Below are positions 1-6,236 of a stretch of DNA of 64,000 nt, one piece after another. The position numbers were made by a program, and so were the translations under genes. The number at the start of each line of letters is the position of its first letter. Position 1 is the stretch's first letter. The notes under the pieces were generated by a model that did no database searches, was not told the origin of the DNA, and worked only from the letters and a program-made list of their open reading frames with translations. This DNA comes from Chryseobacterium sp. SSA4.19 (lineage in GTDB: Bacteria > Bacteroidota > Bacteroidia > Flavobacteriales > Weeksellaceae), in assembly GCF_022601875.1 (NCBI RefSeq), contig NZ_JAKVIP010000001.1, forward strand, positions 62,001 to 126,000, written 5' to 3'.

Positions 1-188
1 GTAAAATATTGAATGTGAATGTTTTAATAAGTTATGTGTTTTCTTACATATCTTAAATATTTTTTAACGTCTTATAAAATTTGTTAACTAATTAAATCTA
101 CAGTTTTAATAGACTATTATAACTGATATATTTTATACATTTGCAGTCACTCATGTTTAATTTGAGTTTTCATGGTTATTAGTTTTTA

Positions 189-214
189 CCCCTGCCACAA
201 GCGGGGGTTTTTTT
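189..214 (+). terminator. Rho-independent terminator
   Basis: A 7-bp stem (CCCCTGC with GCGGGGG, one T-G wobble) encloses a CACAA loop and is followed by seven T residues. It would end a transcript of about 65 nt started from the TACATTTG box at 136-143. Confidence 0.7.
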
Positions 215-425
215 AATTTTGAGATTTAAACTTTCCTGCTATCGCCTACTAAAGCTTTTTATTGAATTTAATACTTAGATATTAGTCCTGCTGAAAACAG
301 TAAAAATTTACCATTCTTGGCATAATACTTGAACAGTTAATAATATGAACTATTATATATTCTTAGAGACATTTAAGAATATTTTAAATAAAACACCATC
401 ACTTACATATTAATTTTTTCATTCT

Positions 426-452
426 AATCCTCTGCCTGGCCGGGGATTTTTT
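426..452 (+). terminator. Probable terminator
   Basis: AATCC (426-430) can pair with GGATT (444-448), with a further GC-rich core between them, and the hairpin runs into a T-run. The stem is imperfect, so this is weaker than the hairpin at 189-214. Confidence 0.45.
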
Positions 453-664
453 ATATATAGCTATATAAAGAATTTGTGCTTTACATTTAAAGTTTTGTAT
501 AAATTATCAATCATCGAGTTTTATGAAATATGAGATGAGGTTTTATTTTATTATTTCTATGGAAGGACTATATGAATAGAAAATTAAGGAAAGTGCAAAC
601 AGCTTAATGTGCATGCTTTTTGTCAGTGACAAATCTGGTAGGATTCAGTATCGTCTTAATTAAT

Positions 665-925
665 TTAGAGGATTTCTTCAATGTTCACAAGTCCATCATT
701 TAAAAGTTTAACAAGAGTTTCTGCGTAAAAATATTCGTCATCATTTACTATGCTATTTTTCTTTTGCAGCATCACAACATAATGATTGTTTACACTTATT
801 CCGGAAAGGCAATCGTCAATTTGAATATCTTTATTGAATTTATTCTTCATCTGAGCATTAATCCATCGTATGACCATCTGATCAAAGGGATGATGTGTAT
901 TAAAAATTTGAATAGAATCCAGCAT
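665..925 (-). CDS. Small hypothetical protein (86 aa)
   Basis: I do not recognise a family. The 86-residue product has ordinary soluble composition, with acidic and aromatic residues and a C-terminal stretch ending GLVNIEEIL. It has no signal peptide, membrane segment or cysteine pair. It starts with ATG, and the upstream sequence contains GATCTTTG, one mismatch from a TAnnTTTG box, about 25 nt before the start. It stands alone: a long non-coding region lies on one side and the decayed TonB-domain gene, on the other strand, lies on the other. I prefer this strand because the overlapping plus-strand frame has an Ile/Phe-rich composition typical of an antisense shadow. It may be a real lineage-restricted gene, but this is not certain. 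Confidence 0.5.
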   Translation of the reverse strand: MLDSIQIFNTHHPFDQMVIRWINAQMKNKFNKDIQIDDCLSGISVNNHYVVMLQKKNSIVNDDEYFYAETLVKLLNDGLVNIEEIL

Positions 926-1107
926 AACGCGTTTTCTTTTTTCCGAATATACAAAGATCCCGTATCACTTTGTGGATTCATGGTATCTATAATAGATTAT
1001 TTTTTTAAAGACTTTAAGAATATTAATAACATCATACTTTTTAAAAAGCTGTTTGATTTATTATTATAATTAAGTATTTATACGGATCCATAAAATGATC
1101 ATTAAGC

Positions 1108-1115
1108 TAAATTTG
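1108..1115 (+). promoter_or_regulatory. -7 box (TAAATTTG) of the TonB-domain gene
   Basis: An exact TAnnTTTG match lies 24 nt before the ATG at 1140. The position fits transcription of the frameshifted TonB-domain gene with a short leader. No clear -33 TTG is seen. Confidence 0.5.
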
Positions 1116-1139
1116 TATATTGCAGGGAAATTATTAATC

Positions 1140-1573
1140 ATGAAATAATATTATTAATTCTTTTCTCCAACTTTGTATTTGCACAAACAATTCCAGGAAC
1201 TAAAGATAATTCTGTAGCACCATCTTATAAATATTCAAAAGATTCATCTGTTAATGATTCTAAAATATATTCGGAAGTTGAACAGAACGCTGAGTATCCT
1301 GGAGGAATAAAAGCTTTCAGAAATAAAATATCGAGTACCTTTGATGATTCAGCCATGAACGGTTATGAGGGCACTGTAAGAACTGAAGTTACTTTCGTTA
1401 TCGAAAAGGATGGAAGTATTTCAGATGTAAAAGCAATTGGTATTAATGGAAATTTCAACGAGGAAGCTATCAGGGTGATTAAGTCTATAAAAACTAAATG
1501 GATCCCGGCAAAAATTAATTCAGAACGAGTTAGGTATTTCTATAAATTGCCTTTGTCCATGACTTTTAATTAA
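1140..1573 (+). pseudogene. TonB C-terminal-domain secreted protein, frameshifted in codon 3
   Basis: The readable frame (1145-1573) encodes a hydrophobic signal peptide ending FVFAQT and a linker. It then has a TonB C-terminal domain: EYPGGIKAFRNKI, EVTFVIEKDGSISDVK and IKTKWIPAK are typical of Bacteroidetes TonB-like proteins. This frame has no ATG, GTG or TTG near its beginning. The ATG at 1140 instead reads Met-Lys-stop. Adding one A to the AAA run at 1143-1145 restores Met-Lys-Ile-Ile-Leu-Leu and joins the start to the signal peptide. I infer a one-base deletion, which could be true decay or an assembly error in the A-run. If intact, the product (about 144 aa) would be exported to the periplasm. 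Its role is unknown. Confidence 0.75.
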
Positions 1574-1628
1574 TAACTATAATGATCTTGGCCGGAACCC
1601 AGATATGCCTTACTGATTGATTAAAAAG

Positions 1629-1655
1629 AAAAAGCCCTATTGAGGGCTTTTTATT
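1629..1655. terminator. Bidirectional terminator
   Basis: AAAAGCCCT and AGGGCTTTT pair around an ATTG loop, flanked by A-runs and T-runs. It sits between the plus-strand TonB-domain gene and the minus-strand HEPN gene and can serve both. Confidence 0.75.
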
Positions 1656-1696
1656 GTTGGTCGATTATTAATGGTTTTTGTAGGATTTAGCTATAT

Positions 1697-2077
1697 CTAG
1701 CTGCAGTATTTTTCAATTTCATCTAACATTTGAACAGCTTTATCTGCCTGAGTTGGAGTAAACTTATAGGTAACGTATCTAGCATTGTGAGCTTGAGATT
1801 TAAGCCATCTATATTGTATGGCTATATCACGGCATTGCAATTCTACCATTTTAGCCCTTGTTTCATGTAGATCTCTTGTTTTTAAAGCTTTCTGTGCCTC
1901 GCTTATAGTGTTGCAAGTTACGCTGTGAGAAAGATTAAATGGAAAAATCTTTAAATTAACATAATGTAAAGCAGAGTAGAAAGCTGTGGTTACACACCAG
2001 TCATGATACTTACTTCCTTTTCTAAGTTCTTTACAGGCGTCTCTGTTATGATTAGCATGATCAATAGTTTGTGCCAT
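1697..2077 (-). CDS. HEPN-domain protein (126 aa), probable toxin-like partner
   Basis: This small all-helical protein has the layout of short HEPN proteins. The N-terminal helix region is DHANHNRDACKELRKG, followed by an aromatic helix AFYSALHYVN (about residues 32-41). The C-terminal helix contains R90-x6-H97 (RWLKSQAH) followed by NARY. R-x4-6-H is the catalytic signature of HEPN ribonucleases, so an RNase activity is possible. Its ATG overlaps the stop codon of the upstream gene by one base (TAATG), so the two are translationally coupled. HEPN proteins often pair with an MNT nucleotidyltransferase antitoxin, but the partner here shows no obvious MNT motif. Function is inferred from fold type and context only. 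Confidence 0.7.
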   Translation of the reverse strand: MAQTIDHANHNRDACKELRKGSKYHDWCVTTAFYSALHYVNLKIFPFNLSHSVTCNTISEAQKALKTRDLHETRAKMVELQCRDIAIQYRWLKSQAHNARYVTYKFTPTQADKAVQMLDEIEKYCS

Positions 2078-2565
2078 TATATAACTTTTATAAAATGATC
2101 ACAAGCTAATTGCTCATAATCTACATCCTCATTTCCTATAAAACTAAATTGTAAATGTGATTTGTTATCTTTTAGAAATCTAGCTTCAAAATCAAAAGCA
2201 AGTTCATAGAAAAGATTTATAAAAGAATCATTGACTGTGTTCTCAATACTAGTAATATAAATTGTATTTCTAGAAACAGGACTAATATAACATGAATCTA
2301 TAGGATATTTTTTCTCAGTTAGAGAATTGTAAATATTCCAAGAATATAAAAAATGTTGAGTTATATTGTTTATGAATGAGTCTTTAAACTTACTTAAAAA
2401 CTTTGCTTCTCCATGTTCTTCACCTTTGTTAAAGGCATCAATTATAGCATTAGCAGGAAGATAACCATCTAGCTCAACAAGACTAATCTGATCTTTTACA
2501 GATTGTAGATATTCTTCGATCTTTGATTGACTTTCAGTTGACATAACAGTTGGATCAATATTCAT
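2077..2565 (-). CDS. Unknown protein co-encoded with the HEPN protein (162 aa)
   Basis: I do not recognise the family. The start is placed at the ATG at 2563-2565 (MNIDPTVMSTE). The longer reading begins at a TTG that lies inside the TATATTTG promoter box and cannot be translated from that promoter. The protein is soluble, with a predicted N-terminal helical part (KIEEYLQSVKDQI) and a mixed C-terminal half containing SRNTIYITSIENTV and FSFIGNEDVDYEQL. No G-S-x-D-x-D nucleotidyltransferase motif is visible, although a degenerate one cannot be excluded. It overlaps the HEPN gene by one base and is the first gene of the pair. That order and the palindromic promoter fit an antitoxin or sensor, but this is inference. 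Confidence 0.6.
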   Translation of the reverse strand: MNIDPTVMSTESQSKIEEYLQSVKDQISLVELDGYLPANAIIDAFNKGEEHGEAKFLSKFKDSFINNITQHFLYSWNIYNSLTEKKYPIDSCYISPVSRNTIYITSIENTVNDSFINLFYELAFDFEARFLKDNKSHLQFSFIGNEDVDYEQLACDHFIKVI

Positions 2566-2592
2566 ATTGTGTGATTGTATTAGTTTTCTATA

Positions 2593-2622
2593 CAAATATA
2601 TGCAAATATTGCATATTGCAAT
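2593..2622 (-). promoter_or_regulatory. Promoter and overlapping palindromes of the HEPN gene pair
   Basis: On the minus strand a TTG lies 18 nt before TATATTTG (2593-2600), a good Bacteroidetes promoter. The box overlaps a perfect palindrome, ATATGCAAATATTGCATAT (2598-2616, 8-bp arms). That palindrome overlaps a second one, ATTGCATATTGCAAT (2608-2622). This arrangement suggests an operator read by a dimeric repressor, possibly a product of the operon itself. Confidence 0.6.
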
Positions 2623-2757
2623 AAAAAAGTCTGCAAAAGTATAAAATATATTTTATAACTCAGAATTTATTTTTTATAATTATTTATAAATATATATTAC
2701 TAACCTTTGTCATTGCTTATTATTGCAGAAATATTTGAACTTGACTGAGGGATGTAA

Positions 2758-2898
2758 ACACTAAAAGAAGGCAACCATCAGCATATAGTTTATTTCAATC
2801 TTTGCAATTTCGAAAATTTAATTTTAGGTTTCATAAACAATATTGACATTGTAAAATACAGAAAGAATGAAGATGTTGGAACATCGTTGGAATTCTAA
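2758..2898 (+). pseudogene. Possible C-terminal gene remnant
   Basis: A 46-codon open frame without a start codon encodes a protein-like sequence (GNHQHIVYFNLCNFENL, ending GTSLEF) between a stop and a TAA. The composition is more protein-like than the surrounding AT-rich spacer. It may be the tail of a deleted gene. I cannot name a family, and chance is possible. Confidence 0.25.
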
Positions 2899-2902
2899 CA
2901 AT

Positions 2903-2945
2903 TAAAAAATCCCTAAACTACTGTTAATAAGTAAAATAGGGATTT
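2903..2945 (-). terminator. Terminator after tRNA-Cys
   Basis: AAATCCCTA (2907-2915) pairs with TAGGGATTT (2937-2945) over a 21-nt loop. On the minus strand the stem is followed by a T-run, directly downstream of the tRNA gene. Confidence 0.65.
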
Positions 2946-2951
2946 ATGATG

Positions 2952-3022
2952 AGGTACCTAGCGGATTCGAACCGCTGTAGATGGTGTTGCAGACCACTGC
3001 CTAGCCGCTCGGCCAAAGTACC
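2952..3022 (-). tRNA. tRNA-Cys (GCA)
   Basis: The sequence folds as a 71-nt tRNA. The acceptor stem is GGTACTT with AGGTACC, and the discriminator is U, as in Cys tRNAs. The anticodon stem GTGGT/ACCAT holds the loop CTGCAAC with anticodon GCA, and the T arm is AGCGG-TTCGAAT-CCGCT. CCA is not encoded. The gene lies downstream of the RDD gene on the same strand. Confidence 0.95.
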
Positions 3023-3081
3023 ATGTCTTTACCATTTTCAGGTGTGCAAATATAGCAAAATTTATGATTCAATAAAATTTT

Positions 3082-3591
3082 TCAGACAATTTCTTTTGTT
3101 CCCAGAGTCTCTATTTCGCTTTTTACTTGTCTTTCAGACTCATAATTTTTAATGTTGACAACCCGGGTATCACTCCAACTGTCGTGCCAGCCGGTTTCTC
3201 CAAGAAAGGAAAGCGCATCAAAAGGGACTGCTCTTGAAATATTTCTGATGAAAAATTCATTCAGGGTAGGAATTTGCCCGTCTGTGGTAATTACTTTTGT
3301 TCCTGTTATGTATTTTCCAATAGTTCTTCCTTTGGTAAAATATTCCATTAAAAAAGTATAAACAGAAAAGAGCAGTGATGTTACCAGAATATCAATAAAG
3401 CGGTTGATCTCAGATGCTTTTAGAATTAAGTTTGTAAGATAATAGGATCCGATGATCTTGTCTATCAATACTCCCAGGAAACCGATTGCGAAAAAGAACA
3501 GGTTAAAGATAATCCGGTCTATGACGAAATTCGCAAATCTGATTCCTTTTGTAGCTCTGTTATTGTCGACGATCCGTAAATATTTTCTCAT
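3082..3591 (-). CDS. RDD family membrane protein
   Basis: This 169-residue inner-membrane protein has the RDD layout. RFANFVIDRII near residues 18-28 carries the conserved Arg and Asp. Two hydrophobic helices follow (about 30-50 and 68-88), and the loop TKGRTIGKYITGTKVI is the family's second hallmark. RDD proteins are small integral membrane proteins of poorly known function; some have been linked to ion transport. The C-terminal tail after residue 125 is polar and probably cytoplasmic. The gene follows DUF4403 by 33 nt and is probably the last gene of a folB-DUF4403-RDD operon. The family call is firm; no substrate can be named. Confidence 0.85.
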   Translation of the reverse strand: MRKYLRIVDNNRATKGIRFANFVIDRIIFNLFFFAIGFLGVLIDKIIGSYYLTNLILKASEINRFIDILVTSLLFSVYTFLMEYFTKGRTIGKYITGTKVITTDGQIPTLNEFFIRNISRAVPFDALSFLGETGWHDSWSDTRVVNIKNYESERQVKSEIETLGTKEIV

Positions 3592-3624
3592 GGTTGTTTA
3601 TTAATTAAAATTTAGTTTTATGGT

Positions 3625-5013
3625 TTAGATTCCGTTGAGTATAAGCTGTAGCGTAGCTCTCGTATCAATAACTGCAGTTATTCCTGAGGGATTCATAAAA
3701 ATGGTTCCCGGCGTAAGGCTGAAAACCTTCCCGTTGATTTTAAGCCCTTTATAGTATTCTTTATTAAAAGCTTCTTCAATGCTTTTCTTTGATGTATTTT
3801 CCATATCCTGTGTGGGAATTCCGTATTCATCTTCTATCATTTTTACAATCCTTCCCCTGAATAGAAGAGTAGCGGTTTTCTGCAGGATATTCGACGTCTT
3901 TAAGTTGAATTTTGTATTGGAAAGAACAATTTTCTTTTTCGATTCATCATAAACCGGAATTCCTGAAATAAAAGCTGTCCCGTTTACATATCCTTCCGTT
4001 TCTGCTTCAATCATTATTCGATCATCAACTCCGTAAACTTTTATGTCTTTAATTTTCACAGCAGATCCCCGGAAATCGTATTCTTTATTTAAAAACATAT
4101 TCCGTGCAATATTCGAAGCTTCCGTAAACGGAATATTGGCAGTGGTCTGAAGAAGAAAATGGTTGGTTAATTCCGGAACAAAAGTGAAATCTGAAGCATT
4201 CTTCATCAGAGGTAAAGACTCAGGTTTATTTCCTGTAAAGGTTTCACAGTACACCTCGATCCCCAGGCTGGTGTTAATCTGATTGCTGTAAAACTTTAGT
4301 GGGGTAACCTGTACACGGACCGGTGTAACTTTTAGCCATGTATTATATTCTTCTGAAATAGGGAAGGGATTGGAAAAAACATTCCAGGCCATTATGGCAT
4401 AGTGCTGGAAATTAAGCTGCGAAGCCATTTGCAGATCAATGGTCTTGCAGAATTTTTCCTGTTGCTCTTTCAGGCTTTTTTCAACTAAGGGTGTTATGGG
4501 GATCTGTATTCTTCCGAAATCTAAGGCCGGCTTGGTCACCCACCTGAACCCATTTGGTTTTGTAACAGTGGTAATTGTCCAGTTATTTTTTAAACTTAAG
4601 GTGGCGTTAAAAGACATGACTGTTTCAAAGGTGGTATTCTGGTAGGTATAGATTCCAAGAGTACCGATCCCTTTTTCAGCCCAGATTTTTAAAGGCACTT
4701 CAATCAGAATGTTTTGATTTGTTCCTCCCACTAACCGGATCGGACGTGTCTTCCATACTTTTACCTTAAACTGGTCATTGTTATTATCTGTATAAGAATC
4801 ATCCTTGTAAATAAGGTCTTTTACTGAAGCATTGATCATATTACTGATCTCCGCAAGCGGAATCTCTACCGGCATGGTAATGCTGGATTTGATCTTCGGG
4901 AAATTGTAGTGGGTAATCTGATTACTCACAGGCGGCTGGCCGAAAATATTGATGCAGAAAATCAGTGAAAAAATTCTGAAGATTTTCAATGGAATAAATT
5001 TTAGAGTAATCAT
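3625..5013 (-). CDS. DUF4403 family protein, probably secreted
   Basis: The 462-residue product begins with a hydrophobic signal-like segment (FRIFSLIFCINIFGQ) and is therefore probably exported to the periplasm. The remainder is beta-rich and matches DUF4403 in length and layout, with repeated lipid-binding-like segments such as MPVEIPLAEISNMINASV near residue 47 and IPFTEASNIARNMF in the second half. The biochemical role of this family is not established. Its start codon overlaps the stop of folB by one base, so translation is coupled. It probably shares the folB promoter, but no functional link to folate synthesis is evident. Confidence 0.8.
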   Translation of the reverse strand: MITLKFIPLKIFRIFSLIFCINIFGQPPVSNQITHYNFPKIKSSITMPVEIPLAEISNMINASVKDLIYKDDSYTDNNNDQFKVKVWKTRPIRLVGGTNQNILIEVPLKIWAEKGIGTLGIYTYQNTTFETVMSFNATLSLKNNWTITTVTKPNGFRWVTKPALDFGRIQIPITPLVEKSLKEQQEKFCKTIDLQMASQLNFQHYAIMAWNVFSNPFPISEEYNTWLKVTPVRVQVTPLKFYSNQINTSLGIEVYCETFTGNKPESLPLMKNASDFTFVPELTNHFLLQTTANIPFTEASNIARNMFLNKEYDFRGSAVKIKDIKVYGVDDRIMIEAETEGYVNGTAFISGIPVYDESKKKIVLSNTKFNLKTSNILQKTATLLFRGRIVKMIEDEYGIPTQDMENTSKKSIEEAFNKEYYKGLKINGKVFSLTPGTIFMNPSGITAVIDTRATLQLILNGI

Positions 5014-5381
5014 TAATTTTCAGGCTTAAAGCTTCGCTCCAATTCAATACTGGCTCCTTTCATTTCACCTTTCATTGGGGGAGCCGTTTTAGTGATCTTT
5101 AATTTAATATAGTCAATCTGCGGGAATTTTTCATGTACTTTAGAAATGATCCTTCCTGCTACATGTTCCAATAATTTAGATTTGACCTTCATCTCATCAT
5201 GAAGAATATGGTTGATATCGGCATAACTTATGGTGTCGCGCAGGTCATCTGAAGCTGAAGCGTTCCATAAATCCGTATGAATTTCCGCATTCAGAATATA
5301 GTATGTGCCAATACTATTCTCTTCCGGAAGAACACCGTGATATGCATAAATTTTCACTTCATCAAGAAATATTTTACTCAT
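5013..5381 (-). CDS. folB: Dihydroneopterin aldolase
   Basis: FolB converts 7,8-dihydroneopterin to 6-hydroxymethyl-dihydropterin and glycolaldehyde in cytoplasmic folate synthesis. The 122-residue length is typical. Recognisable parts are the N-terminal strand FLDEVKIYAYHGVLPEE with the catalytic-site Tyr and Glu, the central DTISYADINHIL, LLEHVAGRII, and the C-terminal strand with ITKTAPPMKGEMKGASIELER. A TACTTTTG box at 5399-5406 lies 17 nt before the ATG, giving a short leader. It is the first gene of a minus-strand operon with DUF4403 and RDD. The next folate enzyme in the pathway, FolK, is encoded far away at 34.4 kb. Confidence 0.95.
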   Translation of the reverse strand: MSKIFLDEVKIYAYHGVLPEENSIGTYYILNAEIHTDLWNASASDDLRDTISYADINHILHDEMKVKSKLLEHVAGRIISKVHEKFPQIDYIKLKITKTAPPMKGEMKGASIELERSFKPEN

Positions 5382-5398
5382 GATCTTAATTTATGCAA

Positions 5399-5406
5399 CA
5401 AAAGTA
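5399..5406 (-). promoter_or_regulatory. -7 box of folB (TACTTTTG)
   Basis: An exact TAnnTTTG match on the minus strand, 17 nt before the folB ATG. No clear -33 element is seen. Confidence 0.55.
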
Positions 5407-5441
5407 CTATATTTAGTAGGCGAAACAAAAATTAATTTATT

Positions 5442-5627
5442 ATGAAAAATCTAAAAAAATTATCCAGGGAAAATTTAAAAATAATCAGCGGGGGTGGAGC
5501 ATATGTATGTCAGCAGGACTCGGATTGCGGACCTTATGGCTGTGCATTTTGCAAGATATTCAGCAACCGAAGCATGTGCATGTACAAAAATGATCCGGTG
5601 TGCTTTCCTGAGGTTCAGTATATATGA
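5442..5627 (+). CDS. GG-leader Cys-rich peptide precursor 1 (intact)
   Basis: This 61-residue peptide starts MKNLKKLSRENLKIISGGG, the conserved leader of short Chryseobacterium bacteriocin-like peptides. The double-glycine motif is normally cut by a peptidase-containing ABC exporter. The core after GG is about 42 residues with six Cys, plus the GPYG motif also seen in its neighbours. It may be a bacteriocin, a modified peptide (RiPP) or a signal. No modification enzyme or exporter is encoded nearby, so it would depend on machinery elsewhere. It is the first of three tandem homologues and the only one with an uninterrupted reading frame. The ATG context (TTATTATGAAAAATC) is nearly repeated in the others. 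Confidence 0.8.
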   Translation: MKNLKKLSRENLKIISGGGAYVCQQDSDCGPYGCAFCKIFSNRSMCMYKNDPVCFPEVQYI

Positions 5628-5716
5628 ATTCACTATGTCAAGAAATAATTCATAATAAGTATTGTGGTATGTAATTAAATTATTAAATTTAAGATCCAAA
5701 CATACATGAATTAATT

Positions 5717-5854
5717 ATGAAAAATTTAAAAAAATTAAAGAGACAAGAACTTTGTCAGATAAGCGGAGCGGCACTTAGCTGTAATGGCTGTCCAACCGGC
5801 GGATATGGACCTGGAGGTACCTCCAATGGTTTTGATCATTCCTGTGAAGATTAG
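5717..5854 (+). CDS. GG-leader-type peptide precursor 2, C-terminally truncated by a frameshift
   Basis: The 45-residue reading begins MKNLKKLKRQELCQISGAAL. The leader is conserved but the cleavage motif is Gly-Ala, not Gly-Gly. The core has CNGCPTGGYGPGG and ends SCED at a TAG. Compared with peptide 3 (SCRDYEALPACCK), the missing part is present one frame away: after GAAGAT, adding one base gives YVVLPNCCK, and a further shift gives VSIDCVYC. I infer that the gene lost its C-terminal third through small indels. The short form may still be made, but its changed cleavage site and lost Cys residues make normal function doubtful. Confidence 0.6.
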   Translation: MKNLKKLKRQELCQISGAALSCNGCPTGGYGPGGTSNGFDHSCED

Positions 5855-5935
5855 TAGTATTGCCCAACTGTTGTAAAACTTTGTCTTTGTAAGCATTGAC
5901 TGCGTTTATTGTGAATTTCAAACAAGCATAACAAT

Positions 5936-6120
5936 ATGAAAAATCTGAAAAAATCAATAGAGAAGCTTTAAAAGGAATACAGGGAGGAGCTACCTGTAAT
6001 TATGTATGTCCTCCGGGACCTTACGGGCCGGGACATCCAAAGTCATGTCGGGATTATGAGGCACTTCCTGCCTGTTGCAAGTCAAAAGTGCTGGTGAGTT
6101 ACGAATGTTTCCCTCAGTAA
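5936..6120 (+). pseudogene. GG-leader Cys-rich peptide precursor 3, frameshifted in the leader
   Basis: The ATG at 5936 reads Met-Lys-Asn-Leu-Lys-Lys and then leaves frame, reaching a stop within 12 codons. Seven A residues instead of six in the run at 5948-5953 would restore MKNLKKINREALKGIQGG and a core with CNYVCPPGPYGPG, SCRDYEALPACCK and ECFPQ, ending at 6120. The core has six Cys and is clearly homologous to peptides 1 and 2. The one-base loss may be real decay, slippage-based on/off switching in an A-run, or a sequencing error. Confidence 0.7.
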
Positions 6121-6174
6121 ATGAACTTCTTTAAAAATTCAGAAGTAGGTAATTATTTTAAAAAATGAAATGAT

Positions 6175-6205
6175 AAAGGCTATCTTTAATAGGATAGCCT
6201 TTTTA
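6175..6205 (+). terminator. Terminator after the peptide cluster
   Basis: AAAGGCTATC (6175-6184) pairs with GATAGCCTTT (6193-6202) and is followed by T residues. It lies between the peptide genes and the convergent nadA and probably serves the plus strand. Confidence 0.75.
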
Positions 6206-6236
6206 TGTAATATGAATTTTAAAATATTGTGAAAAA

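Larger units (their letters stand above)
1..664. other. AT-rich non-coding stretch with two mini-ORFs, each followed by a hairpin
   Basis: No gene of normal size is visible. Two similar units follow one another. In the first, a TACATTTG box at 136-143 precedes a 9-codon ORF (153-182), which is followed by a GC-rich hairpin and T-run (189-214). In the second, a 22-codon ORF (345-413) is followed by a weaker hairpin and T-run (426-452). These could be small RNAs, leader-peptide attenuators that lost their target gene, or chance. The sequence after the second hairpin, up to 664, shows nothing recognisable. Confidence 0.4.

Noticed and set aside
764..1069. Plus-strand open frame of 101 codons
   Set aside because: It overlaps the minus-strand gene at 665-925, is very rich in Ile, Phe and Asn, and has no recognisable motif; it looks like antisense coding.
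2945..3030. tRNA-Cys as an integration site for a genomic island
   Set aside because: No integrase and no repeat of the tRNA 3' end were seen in the window.
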